In this document: positions 57,213 through 64,000 of the stretch, in pieces
Layout: each line of letters starts with the position of its first letter
Position numbering within the stretch: the first letter of the stretch is position 1
Assembly (NCBI RefSeq): GCF_020405185.1
Contig: NZ_CP084463.1
Coordinates: 496,001 to 560,000, forward strand
Direction: 5' to 3'
Length of the DNA: 64,000 bases
Source: Halomicrobium salinisoli
GTDB lineage: Archaea > Halobacteriota > Halobacteria > Halobacteriales > Haloarculaceae
The notes under the pieces: generated by a model
What the model was told of the DNA's origin: nothing
Database searches by the model: none
The model's input: the letters and a program-made list of their open reading frames with translations, nothing else
Made by a program: the position numbers and the translations under genes

Positions 57213-57672
57213 ACCCCCCGCTTGTAACCCTGCCTCCGTAAACGCAGCGGGGCTAGGAAATGATACCAGTATGTCTACCGTTCGTGCTCCGTCTGTGAAC
57301 AACCAGAAAGCCCCGGCTGGCTGCGGTCCCATGACTCGCTGCGCTCCTCGCTACGCTGCGGTGCTTACTTCGTCAGGGTTCCCGCAGCCAGCCGCCCCTT
57401 TCAGTCCCGCCCGTAGCCGGCTGGTCAACTGGCATCGGGTGGGACTGAAAGGGGCGGCCGACTACACGAAGGCGGACGACGCAAGCACTGGACCGAGCGG
57501 AGCGAGGGAAGCGCGCAGCGAGTCCCCCGAGTGTAGCCGGCCGGGGCTTTCTGGTTCTTTGAACCAACGTGATCGCGGGCATCAGGTCCGTCAGAGAGGT
57601 AATCTAATACTGTTCCTAGCCGGACCTGTCGCGACGAGAAAAACTATGTAGCTACCGGCGGCGCGTTCGGAC
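57213..57672. repeat. Divergent gap with a 371-bp nested inverted repeat
   Basis: Bases 57251-57621 fold back in nested pairs: GGCTAGGAA/TTCCTAGCC (57251/57613), CAGTAT/ATACTG (57267/57607), 17 bp AACCAGAAAGCCCCGGC (57301-57317/57540-57556), 12 bp GACTCGCTGCGC (57333-57344/57513-57524), 14 bp with two mismatches (57361-57374/57475-57488) and a perfect 18-bp inner pair (57391-57408/57441-57458). A side hairpin pairs 57315-57326 with 57382-57393. The ABC promoter (AAACTATG, 57641-57648) lies outside it. Confidence 0.75.
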
Positions 57673-58449
57673 ATGCCCCCTGCTATCGAGACCGAGGATC
57701 TCAGCAAGTCGTACGGCTCGACGACGGCCGTGCGCGGGCTGGACCTCTCGGTGCCCCGCGGCGAGGTCTACGGCTTCCTCGGGCCCAACGGCGCGGGGAA
57801 GACGACCACGATACGGATGCTGACGACGCTGACCAGTCCCTCCGGCGGCGAGGCGTACATCGCGGGCGAGCCCGTCACCGACCGCCCGGCGGTGGTCGAC
57901 GAGCTCGGCTTCCTCCCGGAGACGCCGCCGGTGTACGGGGAGCTGACGGGTCGCGAGCAGCTGGAGTACGTGGCCGGGCTGCGGGAGTTCGACGACTGGG
58001 ACCGGATCGAGCGCCTGCTGGAGCGGTTCGACCTGGCCGAGGACGCCGACCGGCGCGTCGACACCTACTCGAAGGGGATGAAACAGAAGCTCGGGCTCGT
58101 TCAGGCGCTGTTGCACCGGCCGACCGTCGTCTTTCTGGACGAACCGACCAGCGGGCTGGACCCGCGGGCGGCCCGGACCGTGCGGGACGTCATCGCCGAG
58201 GTGGCCGCGGAGGACACCACCGTCTTCCTCTCGACGCACATCCTGCCGGTGGTCGAGGAGCTGGCGGACACCGTCGGCGTGCTCTACGACGGCCGCCTCG
58301 TGGCCGAGGGGTCCCCCGCGGAGCTGACCGACGGCGTCGAGGCGGGCTCGACGCTGGAGGACGTGTTCCTGGAGGTGACCGAGGAATCGCCCGAGAGCGG
58401 CGGCTCGCCGGCGGCGATCGACGCCCGGTCCGGGAGTCACGACGGATGA
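57673..58449 (+). CDS. ABC transporter ATP-binding protein (ABC-2 exporter type)
   Basis: This 258-residue CcmA/NatA-like ATPase has P-loop GPNGAGKTTT, signature YSKGMKQKLG and Walker B VVFLDEPTSGLD, with STHIL as the switch His. It overlaps the permease gene by 4 bp. The substrate is unknown. An AT-rich TATA-like AAACTATG is about 28 bp before the ATG. Confidence 0.9.
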   Translation: MPPAIETEDLSKSYGSTTAVRGLDLSVPRGEVYGFLGPNGAGKTTTIRMLTTLTSPSGGEAYIAGEPVTDRPAVVDELGFLPETPPVYGELTGREQLEYVAGLREFDDWDRIERLLERFDLAEDADRRVDTYSKGMKQKLGLVQALLHRPTVVFLDEPTSGLDPRAARTVRDVIAEVAAEDTTVFLSTHILPVVEELADTVGVLYDGRLVAEGSPAELTDGVEAGSTLEDVFLEVTEESPESGGSPAAIDARSGSHDG

Positions 58450-60056
58450 CGTCGCTGCGCCACGCTCGCTCGATCGCGGTGACGGAGGTCCGCCGGAGCC
58501 TGCGGGCCAGCCGGGACAGCAGGCGCGGGCTGCTGGTACTGCTCGTGGTCGGCGCCGTGGTCCCGCTGTACGGCCTCGGCCTCGGCGCGGGCGCGTACGT
58601 GCTGGGCGAGGCCGTCGTGGAGTCTGGCGGCCTCCCGACCACCGTCTTCCGGTCGGCGCTGGCGAGCGTCGCCCTCTTCGTCGCGCTGATGGTCGCCCAG
58701 CGGGCGATCAAGACGACCGGCGAGCCGCCGGCGGCCGACGGCCTGCTGACGACGACCGACTACGGGACCGTGCTGGCGGGCGTCCTCGGCGCGGAGTACG
58801 TCCGCGTCGTCGGGACGATGGCGGTCATCGGCCTGGGCGCCGCCGTCGGGTTCGCCCTCGGCACGGGGTCGGCGCCGGCCGGTGCCGTCCTCCTGGCGCT
58901 GTTCGCGCTGCTGGGCGCCGTCGGCGTGCTCGCGGGTTACCTCGCCGGACTGCTCGTCCGGTACGTCCTCGGACGGTCGGCGACCGTCGCGCGCCACCGC
59001 GGCGCCATCGGGCTGTTCGGCACGCTCGGGGCCGTCGCGGCCTACGTCCTGGCGACGTCGCTGCCGGCCGCCCAGCGCGTCCTGCTGCGGGCGGCCGCCC
59101 GGTCGCCGTTCGCCTGGTTCGCCGACCTCGTTCTGCTGGCGGTGCCGGCCGCGCCGGCGAGCCCGCTGCGGGCCGCCGGAGCCGTCGCCTCGCTGCTCGT
59201 CGCTCTGCCGGCCCTGGCTCTCGCTACGGATCGGGCGGCTCGCCGCGTCTGGTACATGGACCCCGTCGAGGTCGACCACGCGTTCGACCCCGACGAGACG
59301 ACGCTCTCGGACCGGCTGCTGACCGGGACGGTCCCCCCGGCGGTCCGCGTCGTCGCCCAGAAGTCCTGGCGGCGGGCCCGCCGTGCACCGTTCACCGTCC
59401 AGTTCGCTGCCTTCCCCGCCTTCTTCCTGCTGCTGGAACTCCAGACAATCGCTCGCACCGGGCAGGTGCCGGACCGCCTCCCGCTGCTCGCCGGACTGGC
59501 CGTCGCGACGGCCGCGGGGGCGGCGTTCACCCTCAACCCGCTGGGCGGCGAGGGCGACGTGCTGCCGGCCGTGCTGACGGCGCGCGTCTCCGGGCGGCAG
59601 TTCGTCGCCGGCCTGGCGCTCGCCGGGGCGCTGCCCGGCGCGGTGCTCGCGGCCGTCGCCGTGGTCGGACTGGGCGTCGTCGCCGGCCTCGACGCGATCC
59701 CGCTCGCGCTCGCGCTCGCGACGGCGCTGGCGGTCACGCTCGCGGCGCCCCTGATCGCGTCGGGCTGGGGCGTCGTCTTCCCGAAGTTCGAGACGAGCGA
59801 GGTCAGAGACAGGGAAGTGGTCGTCCCGAGCGGGTGGGCCTTCGGCTTCTACGGGCTCGCGCTCCTCGTCGCCGTCGCGCCGGCGCTGGCGACACAGGTT
59901 CCGGCCCTCAGGTCGTTCGCCGGCGACGCGCTCGCGGTGGGGCCGCTCTCGCCCGGCGTCGGCGGCCTGCTGCTGACGACGGGGCTGGCGGCGCTGTTCG
60001 GACTCGTGAGCTTCCTGTACGCGGCCGGCCGCGTCGGCGAGTACCGCTTCGACTAG
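58446..60056 (+). CDS. ABC-2 type permease
   Basis: This 536-residue polytopic membrane protein has about twelve hydrophobic segments. A cytoplasmic loop contains RRVWYMDPVEVDHAFDPDETTLSDRLL. It is the membrane partner of the ATPase just upstream. It resembles haloarchaeal export permeases without a clear substrate family. Confidence 0.85.
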   Translation: MTSLRHARSIAVTEVRRSLRASRDSRRGLLVLLVVGAVVPLYGLGLGAGAYVLGEAVVESGGLPTTVFRSALASVALFVALMVAQRAIKTTGEPPAADGLLTTTDYGTVLAGVLGAEYVRVVGTMAVIGLGAAVGFALGTGSAPAGAVLLALFALLGAVGVLAGYLAGLLVRYVLGRSATVARHRGAIGLFGTLGAVAAYVLATSLPAAQRVLLRAAARSPFAWFADLVLLAVPAAPASPLRAAGAVASLLVALPALALATDRAARRVWYMDPVEVDHAFDPDETTLSDRLLTGTVPPAVRVVAQKSWRRARRAPFTVQFAAFPAFFLLLELQTIARTGQVPDRLPLLAGLAVATAAGAAFTLNPLGGEGDVLPAVLTARVSGRQFVAGLALAGALPGAVLAAVAVVGLGVVAGLDAIPLALALATALAVTLAAPLIASGWGVVFPKFETSEVRDREVVVPSGWAFGFYGLALLVAVAPALATQVPALRSFAGDALAVGPLSPGVGGLLLTTGLAALFGLVSFLYAAGRVGEYRFD

Positions 60057-60346
60057 CGCCGGAACCGGCGCCTGATCGCGTCGAACAGCGACGCCTCGTC
60101 GTCGACCTCCGCGGGGCCGAGGACCCGCTCCTCGGGGACGATGACGGTCCGCTGGGCCTCGTTGGTCACCTCGATCAGGTCGTCCTCCTTCAGGTTCGCG
60201 AGGGCGTCCTCCAGCGAGTCGATGTCGACGTCGACGTGGGACCGGAGCTCGAGGACCGTCAGCCCCTCCTCCGGCCGGTCGGCGAGCGCGTCGAGGATCG
60301 CGACCTCCGTGTCCGGCCGGTCGCGGAACTCCGCCTTCGCTTTCAT
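60053..60346 (-). CDS. DUF6432-like small helix-turn-helix protein
   Basis: This 97-residue protein begins MKAKAEFRDRPDTEVAILDALADR. EEGLTVLELRSHVDVDIDSL and LANLKEDDLIEV look like a winged helix. The C-terminus is basic (FDAIRRRFRR). Its stop overlaps the permease stop region on the other strand by 4 bp. It is probably a DNA-binding regulator. Confidence 0.78.
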   Translation of the reverse strand: MKAKAEFRDRPDTEVAILDALADRPEEGLTVLELRSHVDVDIDSLEDALANLKEDDLIEVTNEAQRTVIVPEERVLGPAEVDDEASLFDAIRRRFRR

Positions 60347-60503
60347 ACGTGCTACGTACTCTCGGCCCACTCTTGTGCTTGTCCCTCGTGACGGAGTGAA
60401 CGGGCTCCACTCCGCGCCGAATCTCCCTGACGGCGCGACCGCGGCTCCGCCGCACCCGCCACAAGCAGTAGGCTTATGTGCGGTAGGGAGCCATGACGTG
60501 ACA

Positions 60504-61457
60504 ATGAGTCTCAAGTGTTCCGTCCTCGGTCACTCGTTCGGCGAGACGGAGGTCGAGCGCGACCGGGAGGAGCAGGGCAGCGAGGTGGTCATCACGATCC
60601 GCGAGGTCGAGACCTGCGAGCGGTGCGGCACCGAGCGCACCGTCTCGGAGAACAAGGAGGTCACCGCCATCGAGACGCCCGACGACGGCGTCGTGGGCGG
60701 GTCCGTCGACGACGCCTCAGAACCGGCCGACGCGACCGCGGCGCCGGACGACGGCGACGCGTCCGAAGCGGGCCCCGACGAGGCGCCCGTCGACGAACCG
60801 GCCGACGGCGACGGGGCGGCCGAGATCGTGGACGCGGAATCGTCCGACGAGCCCGGTGCCGACCCCGACGAGGAACCGGCCGTCGCGGGCGACGCCGCTG
60901 CGGAGGCCAACGGCGACGACGCCGTGCCGGACGTCGGACCCGACGAGGACGGACCTGACGGTGCGTCCGACGTCGCGGAGGCCCCGGTCGACGCCGACCA
61001 GGGCGCGGAGATCATCGACGCCGAGGCCGACGAGCCCGTCGACGACGAGCTCGCCGACCCGTCCGTGGGCGAGCCTGAACTCGAAGAGTCGGAGCCAGAG
61101 CCGGAGCCCGAGCCGGACGAGGCCGACGACGCGGTGTTCATCGACGAGGCCGACGACGAGGGCGACGGGGACGACCGGGCCCCCGGCGAGTGGCCCGACG
61201 AGGACGACGGCGACGACGGGAGCGGCGAGGAGTGGTCGCCGGACGTCGGGGCGGAGCAGCCGGCCGAAGGGCCCGAGATCCGGAAGTCCAGCGGGGTGTC
61301 CGTGACGGTGCCTGAAGGGCAGTTCCGGTGTCCCGAGTGCGGCCACACGACGCCGGTCGAGTCCTCCTCGCTGCGGGCCGGGGACTTCTGTCCGGAGTGC
61401 CACCGCGGGACCCTGATCAACGAGCCGGCCGCCGAGGACGGAACGCGAAAAGAGTAA
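60504..61457 (+). CDS. Acidic protein with zinc-binding ends (DUF7093-like)
   Basis: This 317-residue protein has an N-terminal module with C5 and CERCG (MSLKCSVLGHSFGETEVERD). A long Asp/Glu/Ala/Pro-rich disordered middle follows (about 55-255). The C-terminal zinc ribbon is FRCPECGH, then DFCPECH. The two ends could hold one or two zincs. TATA-like GCTTATGTG is about 29 bp before the ATG. Function unknown. Confidence 0.8.
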   Translation: MSLKCSVLGHSFGETEVERDREEQGSEVVITIREVETCERCGTERTVSENKEVTAIETPDDGVVGGSVDDASEPADATAAPDDGDASEAGPDEAPVDEPADGDGAAEIVDAESSDEPGADPDEEPAVAGDAAAEANGDDAVPDVGPDEDGPDGASDVAEAPVDADQGAEIIDAEADEPVDDELADPSVGEPELEESEPEPEPEPDEADDAVFIDEADDEGDGDDRAPGEWPDEDDGDDGSGEEWSPDVGAEQPAEGPEIRKSSGVSVTVPEGQFRCPECGHTTPVESSSLRAGDFCPECHRGTLINEPAAEDGTRKE

Positions 61458-61483
61458 GGTCGGTCCCCTGCAACCCATCGCTC

Positions 61484-61876
61484 ATGCGAGAGTACAAGAT
61501 GCGCCGGGGCGAGCACCTCGAGGACCGCGTCCCAGACATGGAGGCGTTCATCGAGGAGTACTTCGGGGCGATCACGGGGACAGAGGAGTACAACGACACC
61601 GAACTGTTCGTCGTCGAGGATCCCGACAACCCCGCCTTCGACCGCGTCGTCGCCGGCACCGTCGAGTACGGCAGCAAGAAGGACAAGCTCGCGCTGGACA
61701 TCGAGGAACGGCCCGCCGAGGAGGTCATCGCCGAGGGCCACGTCGAGGCCGCAGAGGACGCCGTCAACGCCAAGAACGACTTCCTCGAGGAGGCGACCGG
61801 CCGTGACGCGAAGGCCCGTCGCGACTCGATGAAACGCTCCGTCGAGGACGACGCCGAGACGCCGGACAACGTCTGA
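61484..61876 (+). CDS. DUF5611 family protein
   Basis: This 130-residue protein begins MREYKMRRGEHLEDRVPDME, followed by an alpha/beta core (DTELFVVEDPDN, YGSKKDKLALDIEERP). It matches a small haloarchaeal family of unknown function. It is 26 bp downstream of the zinc-ribbon gene on the same strand, and may be co-transcribed. Confidence 0.83.
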   Translation: MREYKMRRGEHLEDRVPDMEAFIEEYFGAITGTEEYNDTELFVVEDPDNPAFDRVVAGTVEYGSKKDKLALDIEERPAEEVIAEGHVEAAEDAVNAKNDFLEEATGRDAKARRDSMKRSVEDDAETPDNV

Positions 61877-62190
61877 TCGCTCGTCTTCTCCGGTAGACTC
61901 CGACCGCCGCCGGCGACAGGCTCAAATGTGCGCGTGACATACGGTGTCATACGCCACGGTCGGAGGCGATTCGAAATGTCCGGCCACCCCGCGACGCCGT
62001 CGAGCGGCGCGGGTCCGCGTCGCCGCGGTCGGTCGGGCGGGTAGGACCGACCGGCCGCACACGCCGAGGACGTCGCTTTCGCCGCGGAGCGGTTTCGAGA
62101 CCGTCAGAACCCGGACCAGTGGCGTCGCTGCGACCGCTCGAATCGTCGGCCTGCGAAAAAAGAGTCGGCGAGCGACGACCGTCGGTCGCT
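61877..62190. other. 314-bp convergent gap, no gene supported
   Basis: An Arg-rich frame (61944-62210) is open but shows no protein-like pattern. Small inverted runs around GTGACATACGGTGTCATACG and CGGTCGGTCGG occur. T-rich terminators are not evident. A run of A (62156-62161, TTTTTT on the minus strand) just after the next gene's stop could end the minus-strand transcript. Confidence 0.4.
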
Positions 62191-63429
62191 TCAGCTCTCG
62201 TCGCGCGTGATCTCGTAGCCGAACTGGATGGTGTTCTCCGGCATGATGCGGGCGGACCACTCGCCGCTCGCGGGATCCTCGATCCGGTACGTGAACTGCT
62301 GCTCACCGCTGTGGTCGGCGTAGTCGCCGTCGGTCCGGACCGCTCGCCGGTCGGCGCCGAGGCTGACGTGCCCGCTGTCGGTGCGTCGGACGCGCTCGGC
62401 GTCCACCTCGGTCCCGTTGGGCGCGACGAGGGTCACGTCGAAGCCCGGCTCCGGACCGTCGCTCCCGTCGGGGCTGTCCGCGGTCAGCGTCAGCGTCGCG
62501 TTCTCGGTGTCCTCCGCGACCTCGAAGTCGGTCTCGAAGGGCTCCGCGGGCTGCTCCCAGACCTCGACGGTCAGGTCGACGCGCTGCCAGTGGTCGCGGT
62601 CGTCGGGTCGGGCGGGGTCCTGGAGGCCGAGGTCGATCACCGCGTCGTAGCGGCCCCGGTCGGCGTCCTCGGGCGGCGCGACGACGACCTCGATCGTCTC
62701 GGACTCGCCGGGTGCGACCTCCGCGGGCGCCTCGATGTCGAACCAGGAGGCCTCCAGCGGCTGGAAGTCGCCCGCGTAGTGGATCCGGTCGTTGGTCTCG
62801 ATCTGCGGGTTCACGGGTACCGGCTGGTCGCCGTCGTTCTCGACGACGATCTCGTGGACCGTCGTCTCGCCGGACTGGACCTGTGCGGTCCCGTAGGACC
62901 CGGACGTGACGGTCACGGTCGGATCTTCACGCACGTCCAGGCTCAGACTCGCGGTGTGGACCGGGTGTGCCGGCTGGCCGGGGTAGTTGATCGTCTCGTT
63001 GTTGAACGCGATCGCGCCGCTGTACCGGCCCAGCTGCGCGTCCTCGGGGACCGCGATGGTCGCGTTGACCGTCAGCGTCTCCCCGGCGTCCAGGGACGTC
63101 TCGCCGGTGTCGATCGACACCCACTCCTCCTTGACGGGCCGCTGGCCCGCCTTCGGGACGTAGACGTGGGGATCGACCGTCACCGCCTCGTCCTCGCCGT
63201 TCTCGACGCTGACCTCGATGCTCTCGGACTCGCCGGGCTTGAGCGTCAGCGACCGGTACTGCTCGTCGACGTACAGCCGCGTGAAGTTGCTCCCGTCGTC
63301 CGTCTGGGCGACCGCGGGTTCGGCGGCGTTCCCCTCGATTCCGTGGCTGTTCAACTGACCCGTCACGCCGACGGTCGCGGCCGGGAGAGCGACCACGAAC
63401 GCCAGCGCGAGCGCTAGCTTTCGTTGCAT
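62191..63429 (-). CDS. Secreted protein with tandem Ig-like (NEW3/CARDB-type) domains
   Basis: This 412-residue protein has a Sec signal peptide (MQRKLALALAFVVALPAATV). Two similar beta-sandwich domains have LKPGESESIEVSVENGEDEAV and GETTVHEIVVENDGDQPV, each followed by PEDA-x-x-GRY. A third beta domain completes it. No anchor, lipobox or CTERM tail is present. It lies upstream of nothing on its strand; the ABC-2 permease is 3' to it in map order but upstream in transcription (gap 182 bp), so they may be linked. Confidence 0.78.
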   Translation of the reverse strand: MQRKLALALAFVVALPAATVGVTGQLNSHGIEGNAAEPAVAQTDDGSNFTRLYVDEQYRSLTLKPGESESIEVSVENGEDEAVTVDPHVYVPKAGQRPVKEEWVSIDTGETSLDAGETLTVNATIAVPEDAQLGRYSGAIAFNNETINYPGQPAHPVHTASLSLDVREDPTVTVTSGSYGTAQVQSGETTVHEIVVENDGDQPVPVNPQIETNDRIHYAGDFQPLEASWFDIEAPAEVAPGESETIEVVVAPPEDADRGRYDAVIDLGLQDPARPDDRDHWQRVDLTVEVWEQPAEPFETDFEVAEDTENATLTLTADSPDGSDGPEPGFDVTLVAPNGTEVDAERVRRTDSGHVSLGADRRAVRTDGDYADHSGEQQFTYRIEDPASGEWSARIMPENTIQFGYEITRDES

Positions 63430-63611
63430 GGTTGTGACTGTACACCCCTCGACCACTGCTGGAGGGCAAGTGGGAGCGGGGGGCTCGTTCCGGGTGGTGT
63501 AATGTCTACTATGAATACTTTCCGGTACGGAATCAGGTACGGGTCAGGTGCCTCCCAGCCCGCGCTCGCTCCGTTCGGCTCTCGAAGCCCCGTCTCGCAG
63601 GACTCGGTGAG

Positions 63612-64000
63612 CTACTCGGTGAGACCGTACCCGCGCGCGAACAGCAGGTAGTCCACCGAGAGCACTGCGACCGTGGCGACGGACAGCACCACGAGGGAGA
63701 CGTTCGGATCGATCTCGGTCACGCCCAGCATCCCGTACCGAACCCCGTTCACCATGTACACCATCGGGTTGAGCAGCGAGACGTCCCGCCAGAGCGGGGG
63801 CAACACCTCAAGCGAGTAGAACACCCCGCCGAAGAACACCAGCGGCCGCAGGATGAACTGGGACAGCACCGTCAGGTGGTCGAAGTCCTCCGCCCACAGG
63901 CCACCGATCACGCCGAACCCGGCGAACAGCGTGCTGATGACGACCCCGAAGCTCAGCAGGTACAGCGGGTGGGCGACGGGGACGGTGGTGAAGACGAACC
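63612..64000 (-). CDS. ABC-2 type permease, 5' end cut by window
   Basis: The frame is open to base 64000, with the last 129 codons visible. Helices and the motif LLNPMVYMVNGVRYGMLG near the C-terminus are typical of ABC-2 (NodJ/DrrB-like) permeases. FFGGVFYSLEVLPP is the usual preceding loop. The substrate is unknown. The ATPase is presumably to the right, outside the window. Confidence 0.88.
   Translation of the reverse strand, partial: FVFTTVPVAHPLYLLSFGVVISTLFAGFGVIGGLWAEDFDHLTVLSQFILRPLVFFGGVFYSLEVLPPLWRDVSLLNPMVYMVNGVRYGMLGVTEIDPNVSLVVLSVATVAVLSVDYLLFARGYGLTE

Noticed and set aside
61944..62210. 88-codon Arg-rich plus frame
   Set aside because: Basic composition is opposite to haloarchaeal proteins, it overlaps the end of a clear minus gene, and no promoter is seen.

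Overview
The window is about 64 kb of GC-rich, densely packed archaeal chromosome. It is clearly from a haloarchaeon (class Halobacteria). The proteins are strongly acidic and several secreted ones carry twin-arginine signals. Family content is archaeal or haloarchaeal: the SAMP-activating E1 UbaA, Sec61-beta, archaemetzincin, RLI/ABCE1, FAU-1, F420 reductase, TrmB regulators and the ureBCAGDEF gene order. Many TATA-like boxes lie about 26-30 bp upstream of a start codon, the spacing of leaderless transcripts. The urease set with its urea transporter would fit a Haloarcula-like lineage, but that is inference. No rRNA, tRNA, CRISPR array, insertion sequence or phage gene was found.

Layout. 1-5.4 kb: a soluble PAS/methyl-accepting transducer (cut by the left edge), a small conserved protein, a GH3 beta-glucosidase and a TrmB-type regulator. 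5.4-16.5 kb: MutL, a PfkB/KDG-kinase-like protein with an altered active site, a YgfZ/GcvT-like protein, a LolA-like anchored protein, an HTH plus small membrane protein pair, a geranylgeranyl-reductase-family flavoprotein, a BNR-repeat protein, a Tat-exported protein and a PRC-barrel-like protein. 16.5-29 kb: UvrA, truncated hemoglobin, SDR, LVIVD-repeat protein, FAU-1, Sec61-beta, thioredoxin, F420 reductase, HAD phosphatase, UPF0146 protein and archaemetzincin. 29-38 kb: a pentapeptide-repeat/K+-channel fusion, an EMC6-like/RLI operon, a HEPN-like protein divergent from a duplicated-domain winged-helix protein, and a PIN-KH ATPase.

38.2-50 kb is the functional centre: a complete urea-use island. 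On the minus strand are urtABCDE (urea ABC importer) and a NiCoT/UreH nickel permease. Divergent from these on the plus strand is ureBCAGDEF (urease and all its nickel-insertion chaperones), with overlapping starts and stops. Urea import, nickel import, enzyme and maturation are all encoded together. 50-64 kb: a DUF368 lipid-carrier transporter, M20 and M32 metallopeptidases, a second soluble transducer, UbaA, a corrinoid-binding protein without signal peptide, an ABC exporter pair, zinc-ribbon and DUF proteins, and an ABC-2 permease cut by the right edge.

The most unusual material lies between genes. (a) A family of hairpins has an 11-nt loop TCNCTNCGN'TC in which N and N' covary. (b) A roughly 80-bp palindromic element occurs twice, directly after stop codons. 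(c) A 371-bp nested foldback separates two divergent genes. (d) A G-tract region has a strong G-quadruplex pattern. (e) A possible 20-codon leaderless leader peptide overlaps the ureB start.
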